A stretch of DNA of 64,000 nucleotides from Bacteroidales bacterium (lineage in GTDB: Bacteria > Bacteroidota > Bacteroidia > Bacteroidales > UBA932), in NCBI GenBank assembly GCA_017615435.1, contig JAGAAF010000020.1:1-64000 (forward strand). The letters run 5' to 3'. Positions 42,525-52,140 of this stretch are shown here, in pieces. Position 1 is the first letter of the stretch. Each line of letters opens with the position of its first letter. Made by a program: the position numbers and the translations under genes. Under the pieces are notes generated by a model. It did no database searches and was not told the origin of the DNA. It was given only the letters and a program-made list of their open reading frames with translations.

Positions 42525-42545
42525 ACTGGCGCGAGATATCCTCTG

Positions 42546-42608
42546 CGCAAATTGAGTGCAATCACACGCAAATTAGCCCTAATCTAGTTCGATTATGGGC
42601 TAAATTTG
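42546..42608 (+). promoter_or_regulatory. promoter and operator-like repeats of PUL 3
   Basis: Direct repeats CGCAAATT at 42546-42553 and 42567-42574 are 21 bp apart, two helical turns. CAAATTAGCCC (42569-42579) and GGGCTAAATTTG (42597-42608) form an inverted repeat with one bulged base. The latter contains the -7 box TAAATTTG (42601-42608). The transcript would begin near 42614, 31 bases before susC. Confidence 0.5.
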
Positions 42609-42644
42609 TAGTACTGACACATAAAACACTTAAATATTTAACCA

Positions 42645-45600
42645 ATGAAAGCAGTCCACATCTTACGACTCTTTGCCGTGGTGCTGTTGAGTTGCTGGTG
42701 CGTAAGCGCCTATGCTCAAGGCATTTCCGTCAAGGGAACGGTGGTTGATGCAGACGGCCTTCCGGTCTTCGGCGCCGGTGTCACCCTGAAGGGGACGACT
42801 ATCGGCGTTATGGTAGATATGGATGGTAAGTTCGAAATCACTGTCCCCAATGAGGATGCAGTCATCGTGGTTTCTTCCCTCGGTTATGCGACGGAGGAAA
42901 TCAAGGTTGGCAAGCAGAGGACTCTGAGTATTGTCTTGCAAGATGATAGTCAGACCCTCGAGGCGACTGTGGTGGTGGCTTATGGAACACAGAAGAAAGC
43001 CACCGTTACGGGCGCCCTCACGGCGATAGATTCAAAGGCCCTGGTCAAAGCGCCGGTGGCCGATGTAACCAATGTTCTCGCAGGCCAGATGCCGGGTGTC
43101 ACCACCGTCCAGGAGTCGGGTCAGCCGGGTGAAGACTACGCCCAGATCTACATCCGTGGCGTCAGCTCCCTCAGCGACGCGAACAGCACCCCGCTCATCC
43201 TCGTGGATGGAGTTGAGCGTCCCCTGAACACCATCGACCCTAATGAAATCGAGAGCCTCTCGATCCTGAAGGATGCGTCCAGCACGGCCGTGTTCGGTGT
43301 GCGAGGCGCTAACGGCGTTATCATCGTCACGACCAAGCGAGGCGATGCCGGAAAGCCGAAGATCTCCGCCAGTTCTATCACCGGTGTGCAGGTCCCGCTT
43401 ACTTTCATCCATCAGGCCGGCTCATATGATTTCGCCCGTTACTACAACGTCCGTCACGAGAACGCAGGGGACCCGGATTCAATGAATTACTTCACCCGTG
43501 AGGCCATCGAAGCCTACCGCATCAAGTCCGATCCATTTATGTTCCCGAGCACCAACTGGACGGAGTTGATGTTCCGCAAGGCTTTCCTCCAGACGAAGAA
43601 CAACGTAAACATCTCCGGCGGTTCGGACAAAGTGCGTTACTTCGTGTCTATGGGTTATATGTACCAGAACGGTCTGCTCAGGCAGATGCCCGGACTGTCC
43701 TACGACAACAACTACTCCTACAACCGTTACAATTACAGGGCGAACCTGGACTTCAAACTGACTGAAACCACTGATATGAAATTCAATATCAGCGGTGTGG
43801 TCGGCAATACCCGCGAGCCTATCTCCAAGGCGGATAACATCTGGATGCTCTCGATGCTCTGGGCGCACCCGACGGGCAGTCCCGGTATCGTGAACGGCAA
43901 TCCGCTCACCTTCGTACACGACAGCGCCCTTCCGAATTCACTGACCAAGTGGAACGCTTACGAGTACTACTATGGCTATGGTTTCACGGAGAAGTACAAG
44001 ACCACCCTCGATGTGGACCTCTCCCTTACCCAGCGCCTGGACTTCATCACCGAAGGCCTCAGCCTTGGAGTGAAGGGAAGCTTCGACACCACGATGCAGA
44101 TCAAGAAGAAGCACGAAGGTTCCGGCGCTATGCATCAGACCCTTACCTACGCCACCTGGGTGGACAACTCCACAGCTTCGCTTGCTGATCCGGATTTCGA
44201 CAGGACCTATCTTATGATTATGTCCGGCAGCAATTACCCGCTCAGCTACAGCGAGTCCACCGACGACGACAAAGCCTGGTACCTTGAAGGCCGTATCGAT
44301 TACAGCCGCAGGTTCGCGGGCAAGCACGCAGTGAGCGGACTCCTCCTTTATAACCAGTCGCGCAACTACTATCCTTCCACTTACTCGTGGCTGCCGAAGG
44401 GCTATGTGGGTGTTGTTGCCCGCGCAACCTACGGTTATATGGACAAGTATCTGGTCGACTTCAGCGCCGGTTACAACGGATCCGAAAACTTCGCCCCCGG
44501 CAAGACACGTTACGGTTTCTTCCCTTCAATGTCACTCGGATGGGTGGTATCTGAAGAAGATTTTATGAAGCAGTTCGGATGGATCAACCATCTCAAACTC
44601 CGCGGCTCCGTGGGTACCGTCGGTAACGACCAGGGTAAATACCGCTTTATGTATATGGAAGGAGTTTGGAAGGAGGCCGGAAGCTACTACTTCGGAGTTT
44701 CCAACTCCGGCGGCGTTCCCCGTTACGAAATGGGCGTCCCCGGCAACGATGCGGTTACCTGGGAAACCTCTCTCAAGGGTAACTTCGGTGTGGATGCCGA
44801 ACTCTTCGACAAACGCCTCAGTTTCACCGGAGATATCTTCAAGGAGCACCGTACCGGTATCCTGATCTCCCCGAAGACTCCTCCGGCAATCATCGCGACC
44901 GACCTTCCGGATATGAATATCGGTGTCGTGGACAACTGGGGTTATGAAATGGACCTCGCCTGGAGGGATCATATCGGAGACTTTACATATGACCTTGGCG
45001 CCAATGTGACCTTCTCCCGCAACAAGATCATTTTCCAGGATGAGATTCCCACCAATGAGCCTTATCAGGCATATACTGGAGGCTCGACAGGAAGGTACCT
45101 CCTGTACCAGTACGAGCGTCTGTATCAGGAAAGCGATTTCGTGGTCATAGACGGTAAGAAGGTCCTCAATCCGGACCTTCCCCAGCCGAAGACCACCGTT
45201 TATCCCGGTGATGCCAAGTACAAGGACCTGAACAACGACGGCAGGGTGGATGACGACGATAAGATGGTGGACGGTTATCCGAACCGCCCTGAATATCTCT
45301 TCGGTTCCAACTGGAAGTTCGGATGGAAGGGTTTCAACCTTGCTCTCAACTGGATTGCAGCCACCAACGTCTGCCGTGTGTACAATGCAGACTACCGTAT
45401 CCCGTTCACGAACTCCGGACACCGCGGACTCCTTGAAATGTTCGCGGAGCGCTGCTATGTCCCCGAGGGCAGTGAATGGGCTCCCGCCCGCACCACCGGG
45501 GACAATCTCCTTCCGCGTATGACGGATAACCTTTCGGAGATGAACTGGAATGCGGAAGATTCCACCCTCTGGACTGTGGATTCCTCCTACATCCGTCTGA

Positions 45601-45806
45601 AGAGCCTCAGTTTCGGTTACACATTCTCGCGCAACAAGTTCTTCGAGAAACTCGGTTTGAGTTCGCTCGGAATTATGTTCACCGGCTACAATGTCCTGAC
45701 ATTCTCCAAGATGAAACTCCAGGATCCCGAAGGCAGGTCTTCGAGCTCCGACGGCGAGTATCCTCTCGTGAAGACTTATAATATTGCTATCAATCTTAAC
45801 TTCTAA
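42645..45806 (+). CDS. SusC-family TonB-dependent transporter, first pair (PUL 3)
   Basis: A 1053-residue outer-membrane channel. Signal peptide to about residue 25, carboxypeptidase-D-regulatory-like domain (about 27-105), TonB-box region ATVVVAYGTQ (107-116), plug (IRGVSSLSDANSTPLILVDG; SILKDASSTAVFGVRGANGV), barrel, and last strand YNIAINLNF. It opens the largest operon of the window and has its own promoter. SusD follows 12 bp downstream. Confidence 0.97.
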   Translation: MKAVHILRLFAVVLLSCWCVSAYAQGISVKGTVVDADGLPVFGAGVTLKGTTIGVMVDMDGKFEITVPNEDAVIVVSSLGYATEEIKVGKQRTLSIVLQDDSQTLEATVVVAYGTQKKATVTGALTAIDSKALVKAPVADVTNVLAGQMPGVTTVQESGQPGEDYAQIYIRGVSSLSDANSTPLILVDGVERPLNTIDPNEIESLSILKDASSTAVFGVRGANGVIIVTTKRGDAGKPKISASSITGVQVPLTFIHQAGSYDFARYYNVRHENAGDPDSMNYFTREAIEAYRIKSDPFMFPSTNWTELMFRKAFLQTKNNVNISGGSDKVRYFVSMGYMYQNGLLRQMPGLSYDNNYSYNRYNYRANLDFKLTETTDMKFNISGVVGNTREPISKADNIWMLSMLWAHPTGSPGIVNGNPLTFVHDSALPNSLTKWNAYEYYYGYGFTEKYKTTLDVDLSLTQRLDFITEGLSLGVKGSFDTTMQIKKKHEGSGAMHQTLTYATWVDNSTASLADPDFDRTYLMIMSGSNYPLSYSESTDDDKAWYLEGRIDYSRRFAGKHAVSGLLLYNQSRNYYPSTYSWLPKGYVGVVARATYGYMDKYLVDFSAGYNGSENFAPGKTRYGFFPSMSLGWVVSEEDFMKQFGWINHLKLRGSVGTVGNDQGKYRFMYMEGVWKEAGSYYFGVSNSGGVPRYEMGVPGNDAVTWETSLKGNFGVDAELFDKRLSFTGDIFKEHRTGILISPKTPPAIIATDLPDMNIGVVDNWGYEMDLAWRDHIGDFTYDLGANVTFSRNKIIFQDEIPTNEPYQAYTGGSTGRYLLYQYERLYQESDFVVIDGKKVLNPDLPQPKTTVYPGDAKYKDLNNDGRVDDDDKMVDGYPNRPEYLFGSNWKFGWKGFNLALNWIAATNVCRVYNADYRIPFTNSGHRGLLEMFAERCYVPEGSEWAPARTTGDNLLPRMTDNLSEMNWNAEDSTLWTVDSSYIRLKSLSFGYTFSRNKFFEKLGLSSLGIMFTGYNVLTFSKMKLQDPEGRSSSSDGEYPLVKTYNIAINLNF

Positions 45807-45818
45807 CAGATGAGCCTT

Positions 45819-47654
45819 ATGAAAAAATTGATTCAGTTCCTGACAATTGCGCTCGTGAGTGCATCTCTGTTTGCCTGCGAGAGCCTTCAGCTCGGCGATG
45901 CCGGCCTGAGCAAGGCCCCGGAAACATCCGGCGCAACCGTGGATACCCTGTTCGCATCCATCAAGGATGCCGACAAGGTACTCGCTTCAGCATATTATTA
46001 TCTCCATTACGGTCTTGTGACCGAGTTCGACAACCTTATGAGCAAGGATGTGGTCGAGGCCATCACAGACCATTATTCAAGCGCCCGCTTCTCGGAGGGC
46101 AACGGCCCTAACGAGCTTTACTATAGCGGAGCTCTCAACCCTTCCGGCGCAAACACCTCCAGCCAGGCTTACTGCTACGGCAAGGAGAAGGATTATCACG
46201 TGATCCGCTACGCGTGGCTGTTCCTCGAGAATGCCGACCGCATTCCTGATGCCGATCCGGCTGAGCTCGCGCGCAAAAAGGCGGAGGCTAAACTCTGTAT
46301 GGCTATCGCTTATGCGAATATGGTGCGCTACATCGGCGGGGTTCCCATCCTCGACCACGCAGTGGTTCCGAGCGAGAATATGAAATATCCCCGCAGCACT
46401 TTCGCCGAGACTATCCAGTACATTGTGGATCTGTGCGACGAAGCGGCCCCGGACCTTCCCTGGTCCGTGTCCAAGACCGAAGACGGCCGCCTTACACGCG
46501 CCGCCGCCATCGGTCTGAAGCTTCGCATCCTCTGCTTCGCCGCCTCTCCCACCTTCAACTCTGACACACCCTGGCACCCCAAGGCGGATGAGTACACCTG
46601 CTATATGAACTACGACAAGAATCGTTGGAAGGCTGCAAAGGACGCCGCCGACGAGTTTATGTCGGAGCTTATGGCCAACGGTTATTATGCAATGGAGCAG
46701 GCTTCTCCGGATGCGAACGGAGTGATTACCAACAGGGCCTACCGTCTGGCCTACCGTGCCGGTTACTTCAACAGAGGAAGCACCGAGTGCATCATCTCCA
46801 TCCGCAAGTCGAACAGCTCCTCCTACCATAGTCTGGTTCTTAACAACCCTCACGAATACGGAAGCGGCTGCACCCTCGAATGGGTGAACAAGTTCGGCTG
46901 GGAAGACGGCACCCCGTTCGCCGAGGACTACGACTGGGAACATCAGACGCAGAACGGCGAATACAGGCAGCCTTTCTTCAAACCGGATCCTACCGAGACC
47001 ATCAAGATCCCCGGAATCGAGACCCGCGACCCTCGTCTGTATGAGAATATCGCTGTCCCCGGCGATATCTGGAGGGACGGAAACGTGGGCAATGTCTACA
47101 GCAACCACGAACACTTCCAGGCAAATATGCCGGGCTTCGGCCAGATGAAGTACATACTCCAGAGCGACAAAGACCGTTCGGTGCCGGTTCACTGGTGTAT
47201 GATGCGTCTTCCTGAAGTCCTCCTGAACGCCGCGGAAGCTTACAACGAGTATGACGGCGGTCCGTCTGACAAGGCACTCTCCTGGGTGGACGCAGTCCGC
47301 GCACGTGTCGGCCTGTGCAAACTTGAGGATTTGGACAAGTATGCGGCAGGTATGAACCAGGCGCAGTTCCGCGAGGCCATCCTCAACGAGCGCGATTGCG
47401 AATTCGGCTTCGAAGAGGTCCGCTGGTTCGACATCGTCCGCTGGGGCCTTGACAGTGCCCTGACGACCCCGCTCCACGGGCTCAAATCTACCGGCAACAA
47501 GAACAAAGAGGCGACCACCTTCTCGTTCGAAGTGATCGACCTCCGTCCTGTCCGCAGCTGGTGGACCAAATGGGACCGCAAGTGGTTTATGCAGCCTATC
47601 CCTTCCGTAGAGATCAACAAGAACTACGGTATGACACAGAACCCGGGTTGGTAA
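45819..47654 (+). CDS. SusD/RagB-family lipoprotein, first pair (PUL 3)
   Basis: A 611-residue lipoprotein (ASLFACESLQ). I choose the ATG at 45819 (MKKLIQFL), which begins the signal peptide; an ATG at 45810 would add three residues. SusD motifs: KAEAKLCMAIAYANMVRYIG, RLPEVLLNAAEAYNEYDGG, NERDCEFGFEEVRWFDIVRW, and the ending VEINKNYGMTQNPGW. It pairs with the SusC upstream. Confidence 0.96.
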   Translation: MKKLIQFLTIALVSASLFACESLQLGDAGLSKAPETSGATVDTLFASIKDADKVLASAYYYLHYGLVTEFDNLMSKDVVEAITDHYSSARFSEGNGPNELYYSGALNPSGANTSSQAYCYGKEKDYHVIRYAWLFLENADRIPDADPAELARKKAEAKLCMAIAYANMVRYIGGVPILDHAVVPSENMKYPRSTFAETIQYIVDLCDEAAPDLPWSVSKTEDGRLTRAAAIGLKLRILCFAASPTFNSDTPWHPKADEYTCYMNYDKNRWKAAKDAADEFMSELMANGYYAMEQASPDANGVITNRAYRLAYRAGYFNRGSTECIISIRKSNSSSYHSLVLNNPHEYGSGCTLEWVNKFGWEDGTPFAEDYDWEHQTQNGEYRQPFFKPDPTETIKIPGIETRDPRLYENIAVPGDIWRDGNVGNVYSNHEHFQANMPGFGQMKYILQSDKDRSVPVHWCMMRLPEVLLNAAEAYNEYDGGPSDKALSWVDAVRARVGLCKLEDLDKYAAGMNQAQFREAILNERDCEFGFEEVRWFDIVRWGLDSALTTPLHGLKSTGNKNKEATTFSFEVIDLRPVRSWWTKWDRKWFMQPIPSVEINKNYGMTQNPGW

Positions 47655-47673
47655 CCTAAAATAGTACCCGAAT

Positions 47674-50418
47674 ATGAAAAGATACCTTATATATATAATA
47701 ATAACGCTTCTTGCCGGAGCCGTGTCGGCCTCAGCACAGGACGAGGCTGGACTCTCGCAGATGGATTCCATCTCGCTGGAGAACTCGTTCAAGCTGATGG
47801 CCCGCGTTTCCGCCGGCAGTGATGCGTCGCTGTTCGACCAGAGCCCGGAGGTGGATATCGCCAAGGCGCTCTACGGACAGTTCTCCGGTCTTTGGGTCAA
47901 GCAGGGCACGGGCAGGAGCGAGGAAAACCAGTCCAAGCTCCGTCTCCACGGCCGCAGTCCGCTCGTTCTTGTGGACGGCTTCCCGAGAGACCTCAGCGAC
48001 ATCACAGCGACGGAGATCGAATCGATCACCATCCTGAAAGATGCGGCAGCCGCTGCGCTTTACGGCGTCAAGGGCGCCAACGGAGTGGTTAGCATCACCA
48101 CCAAACGCGGCAAGTCCACCCCTCTCCACGTAACTGCAAAGTACCAGTATGGCCAGTCCACAGCCACACGCACTCCTGAATTCGCCGATTCGTACACCTA
48201 TGCACTGATGGTGAACCAGGCACGTGCTCTGGACGGTCTCGAGGCGCGTTACTCCGCCCTCGAGCTGGACGCCTTCCGCAAAGGCACTTATCCCTACGCC
48301 TATCCTAATGTGGACTGGTGGAGCCAGATTTACCGCGACCACGGCGACAACCACCGTGCACAGTTTACCTTCACCGGAGGCAACCGCAACTTCAAGTACT
48401 TCACCGCGGTGGATTACCTGAAGGACAACGCACTCTATGTCCGTCCGGACTCCGACGACCGTTACAACGCCAATACCTACGACAACCGTCTGGGCATCCG
48501 CTCCAACGTGGACGTCAACATCACTGACTACACCGCGATGAAGATCGGCGTGATGGCCCGTCTGTCGGAGTTCAATACCCCGAACTGGGACACCAGGCTG
48601 GAGAAGATACTCTATGGTCTCCCTTCGGGCGTGTTCCCCATCAAGCAGGCCGACGGCTCCTACGGCGGAAGCTCCCTCTACGGGGCCAACAACCCGGTGG
48701 CAATCCTCCGCGAGTCCGGCCAGCACCAGTACTCTCAGACCAAGGTCCTTGCGAATATGACTCTCCGTCAGGATTTCAGTCCGCTTGTGGCCGGCCTTTC
48801 CGCTGACATCGCCGTGGCATTCGACTATATCGGCAAGATGACGGAAGTCGCGGAGAAAGAGTTCCGTTATTCCGAACTCAATCCTGCGATTGCGGCCGGA
48901 GACGGAAAGCAATACCTCATCACCAACCAGAAATGGTATGGCGTCGACTCCAAGGTGGTGGATTTCGACCACTGGTTCAACTCCCTGAGAATGAATTTCG
49001 AGTTGCAGGCCAAGGTCAACTGGGAGCGTGATTTCGAAGATCATCACATCGATACTCACCTCGCATACCGCCAGCGTTCGTGGATCGAGAACTCCCGCAA
49101 CGCCTCTTCCAAGACCCAGGAGATGCTCCTTACCGCCAGCTACAACTGGAAGAACAAGGTCTTCGCCGATGTGGTTATGAACTACTCCGGCAGCGCCTAC
49201 CTCCCGAAGGGCAACCGCTTCCACTTCTATCCGGCAGTCAATGTCTCCGGTATAGTGCTGGACGGTGATCCTTACCTGAAGGTCTACGCCTCCGCCGGTC
49301 TCTCCGGTATGGACGACGACCTCACGCACGAACTCTACCGACAGGTTTACGGATCCACAAACGGCCACAGCTACCGCTTCGGCACGGAGGGTGTCAGCAC
49401 ATCCGGTCGCGCTGAAGGCAATATGGCGGCGCTTACCCTCGCCCCTGAACTTTCGAAGAAAGTCACCGTCGGCGGCGAGCTCCGTCTGCTCGGACGCAGG
49501 CTTGGCATAGACGCCGAACTCTTCGCGGAAGACCGCCAGAACATCTACATCAGCGCTTCCAATATCTCCGGCGTTCTCGGTATCTCCGTGAACAAGCAGA
49601 GCCAGGGAGAGAACAAGTACAAAGGAATAGACCTGGGTATCGACTGGGGCGACAAGATAGGGGATTTCTCCTACGGAGTGGATGCAAACGCAGCGTGGCT
49701 CTTCACCAAGGTGGTGGACGACGGCCAGGCCTATCAGCAGTATCCTTACCTGTATCACGCCGGAAACCGCGTGGGCCAGGCTTACGGCCTCGAGGTCATC
49801 GGCATATTCCAGAGCGAGTATGAAATCAACAACTCGCCTCACCAGTCCTTCGGCGAAGTCCGTCCCGGCGACCTCAAGTATCGCGACCAGAACGGCGACG
49901 GCGTCATCGACAGCCAGGACAAGGTCAGGATGTTCGGTTCCACCTCGCTTCCTCTCCTCCAGTTCGGTTTCAGCCTGAAATGCCAGTGGAAAGCCCTCAA
50001 GTTCTTTGCTGACTTCCAGGGCCTCACAGGTTACACGGTCTCCCTGCTGGACAGCCCGCTGTACCAGCCGCTGGTGGACAACGGCACTATCTCGAAGACC
50101 TTCCTCTCGAGGGAAGTCTTCTGGACTCCCCAGACGGCGGATATCGCCACAATGCCGCGTATCACCACAATGGAGAACGACAACAACTACCGCGACAACT
50201 CGCTGTGGTATCGCGACGGCTCTTTCCTCAAGCTCCGCAACATCGGCATTTCATATGAAGTGCCGCGCAGCCTGCTGAAGATCTGCGACGCCACCGTTTC
50301 TCTCAACGCCACCAACGTGTTCTCGCTGGACAACATCGGCTTCGCCGATCCCGAGCAGTTGGGTGCTTATTATCCCACCACCAGAGTCGTCTGGGCCGGT
50401 GTAAAGTTCAACTTCTAA
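47674..50418 (+). CDS. short SusC-like transporter, second pair (PUL 3)
   Basis: A 914-residue SusC relative that lacks the carboxypeptidase-D-regulatory-like domain and the usual E-V-V-V-x-G-Y-G-T-Q TonB-box region. After the signal peptide (about residues 1-21) it enters an unusual segment of about 60 residues (MDSISLENSFKLMARVSAGS; YGQFSGLWVKQGTG) and then the plug (LRLHGRSPLVLVDGFPRD; ITILKDAAAAALYGVKGANG) and barrel. The last strand is VVWAGVKFNF. The missing N-terminal region leaves open how it engages TonB. Confidence 0.92.
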   Translation: MKRYLIYIIITLLAGAVSASAQDEAGLSQMDSISLENSFKLMARVSAGSDASLFDQSPEVDIAKALYGQFSGLWVKQGTGRSEENQSKLRLHGRSPLVLVDGFPRDLSDITATEIESITILKDAAAAALYGVKGANGVVSITTKRGKSTPLHVTAKYQYGQSTATRTPEFADSYTYALMVNQARALDGLEARYSALELDAFRKGTYPYAYPNVDWWSQIYRDHGDNHRAQFTFTGGNRNFKYFTAVDYLKDNALYVRPDSDDRYNANTYDNRLGIRSNVDVNITDYTAMKIGVMARLSEFNTPNWDTRLEKILYGLPSGVFPIKQADGSYGGSSLYGANNPVAILRESGQHQYSQTKVLANMTLRQDFSPLVAGLSADIAVAFDYIGKMTEVAEKEFRYSELNPAIAAGDGKQYLITNQKWYGVDSKVVDFDHWFNSLRMNFELQAKVNWERDFEDHHIDTHLAYRQRSWIENSRNASSKTQEMLLTASYNWKNKVFADVVMNYSGSAYLPKGNRFHFYPAVNVSGIVLDGDPYLKVYASAGLSGMDDDLTHELYRQVYGSTNGHSYRFGTEGVSTSGRAEGNMAALTLAPELSKKVTVGGELRLLGRRLGIDAELFAEDRQNIYISASNISGVLGISVNKQSQGENKYKGIDLGIDWGDKIGDFSYGVDANAAWLFTKVVDDGQAYQQYPYLYHAGNRVGQAYGLEVIGIFQSEYEINNSPHQSFGEVRPGDLKYRDQNGDGVIDSQDKVRMFGSTSLPLLQFGFSLKCQWKALKFFADFQGLTGYTVSLLDSPLYQPLVDNGTISKTFLSREVFWTPQTADIATMPRITTMENDNNYRDNSLWYRDGSFLKLRNIGISYEVPRSLLKICDATVSLNATNVFSLDNIGFADPEQLGAYYPTTRVVWAGVKFNF

Positions 50419-50431
50419 ACCGGGAAACGAT

Positions 50432-52111
50432 ATGAAAAAGTTATTTGCAATACTATCGGTTGTGATCCTCGCAGCAGGATGCAACTTCCTGGATTTTGAC
50501 GAAACTTCCGGAGACTACACCCGCGAGGATATGTACAAGACCTTCTCCAATGTGAAGGCTATGATGACTAATGTCTATGGCTATATGCCGGATAAGGATA
50601 TCATGGCTGTGAGCAGTGCCATGCGCGAGTGCGGCTCCGACGATGCTGAATATGCCGATCCCGATGCGAGCGTCCAGCTCTTCGGCAACGGAAACTGGAG
50701 CGCGGTCAGCACAGTGGACACTAAATGGGATCTCTACAACGCAATACGCTCGGCCAACGAATTCCTCGAGTCCGTCAAGACGGTGGACCTGAGCATCTAC
50801 CGCAACGAGAGCAAGTATGAAAACCAGATGGCCCAGCTGCGCCTGTATCCTTATCAGGCGCGCGTCCTCAAGGCATTCTACCTCTTCGAACTCGCACGCC
50901 GCTACGGCGACATCCCCGTTCCGGAGAAGATGCTCACAATCGACGAGGCCAACTCCATTCCCAAGACCCCGTTCGATCAGGTGATCGACTACATAGTCGA
51001 AGAATGTGACACTTGCGCCAAGTACCTGCCGAAGAGCTATATGAATTCGGTCCTGGACAACGACTACGGCCGTGCCACGAAGGGCTTCGCCATGGCTCTC
51101 AAGTCGAGGGCCCTCCTCTATGCGGCAAGCCCGCTGCACAATCCCGAGGGCAACACGGATAAATGGAAGGCTGCGGCCAAAGCCGCTCTCGATCTCATCA
51201 ATGAGAATATCTACTCCTTGGATGCGAAATTCCTGGATGATATAGTTGCTTCGCCCGAAGTCATATTCTGCATTATGCGTGACTCGGACTACACCTTCGA
51301 GAAGTACAACTTCCCGGTGCGCTTCACCTACGGACGCAGAACTTCGATGGCGGGAACATATCCCACCCAGAACCTGGTGGATGCCTTCCAGACCCTCGGC
51401 GGTTATGACATCACCCTTGGAGCAAACGGCTGGGTGACCGACGATCCGGATTTCGACATCACAAAGCCTTATGACGGCCGTGATCCCCGCTTCGCCCGCA
51501 CCATCCTTGCCAACGGTATGGAATTCAAGAAGAGCACTATCGAGACCTTCGTGGGCGGCCAGGACTACAGCGCGACCCGCAGCGGCCTGTGCACTGTCAC
51601 CGGTTATTATCTTAAGAAATTCGTTGATCCGGCGACCTCGTTCGTCCGCGAATCCGAGTATGAGTGCAAACACCAGAGGGTTGTCTTCCGCTACGCTGAG
51701 ATTCTTCTCAGCTACGCCGAAGCGGCCAACGAGTGCCTCGGACCTGACGCGACGGATGCGGACCTCACAATGAGCGCACGTACGGCCCTGAACAAGGTAA
51801 GGGCAAATGCCACTATGCCGAACGTGACCGTGGCCGGAATTGACGATTTCCGCAAGGCGGTCCAGCGTGAGTGGAGAGTCGAATTCGCATTCGAAGACCA
51901 CCGCTTCTGGGATGTCCGCCGCTGGAAGATCGGCCAGGCTACCCAGACTCAGATTAACGGCGTGAATATCGTCAAGGACGGCGCCAATCTGCAGTACAGC
52001 CTCAAGAACGTTGAGACCCGCACGTGGGCGGAGAAGATGTATCTCTATCCCATCCCTCAGAGCGAGCTCTTCTGCAATCCAAACCTTAAACCCCAGAATG
52101 CCGGATGGTAG
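50432..52111 (+). CDS. SusD/RagB-family lipoprotein, second pair (PUL 3)
   Basis: A 559-residue lipoprotein (VILAAGCNFLDF, C15). SusD motifs: YPYQARVLKAFYLFELARRYG, KGFAMALKSRALLYAASPLH, RYAEILLSYAEAANE, WRVEFAFEDHRFWDVRRWKIG and LYPIPQSELFCNPNLKPQNAGW are visible in part. Three of the window's seven CATG sites lie in this gene (50602, 50620, 51091). It is the partner of the short SusC-like protein upstream (13 bp gap). Confidence 0.96.
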   Translation: MKKLFAILSVVILAAGCNFLDFDETSGDYTREDMYKTFSNVKAMMTNVYGYMPDKDIMAVSSAMRECGSDDAEYADPDASVQLFGNGNWSAVSTVDTKWDLYNAIRSANEFLESVKTVDLSIYRNESKYENQMAQLRLYPYQARVLKAFYLFELARRYGDIPVPEKMLTIDEANSIPKTPFDQVIDYIVEECDTCAKYLPKSYMNSVLDNDYGRATKGFAMALKSRALLYAASPLHNPEGNTDKWKAAAKAALDLINENIYSLDAKFLDDIVASPEVIFCIMRDSDYTFEKYNFPVRFTYGRRTSMAGTYPTQNLVDAFQTLGGYDITLGANGWVTDDPDFDITKPYDGRDPRFARTILANGMEFKKSTIETFVGGQDYSATRSGLCTVTGYYLKKFVDPATSFVRESEYECKHQRVVFRYAEILLSYAEAANECLGPDATDADLTMSARTALNKVRANATMPNVTVAGIDDFRKAVQREWRVEFAFEDHRFWDVRRWKIGQATQTQINGVNIVKDGANLQYSLKNVETRTWAEKMYLYPIPQSELFCNPNLKPQNAGW

Positions 52112-52140
52112 TCTGTCACACGAATAAAAACATACGCAAT

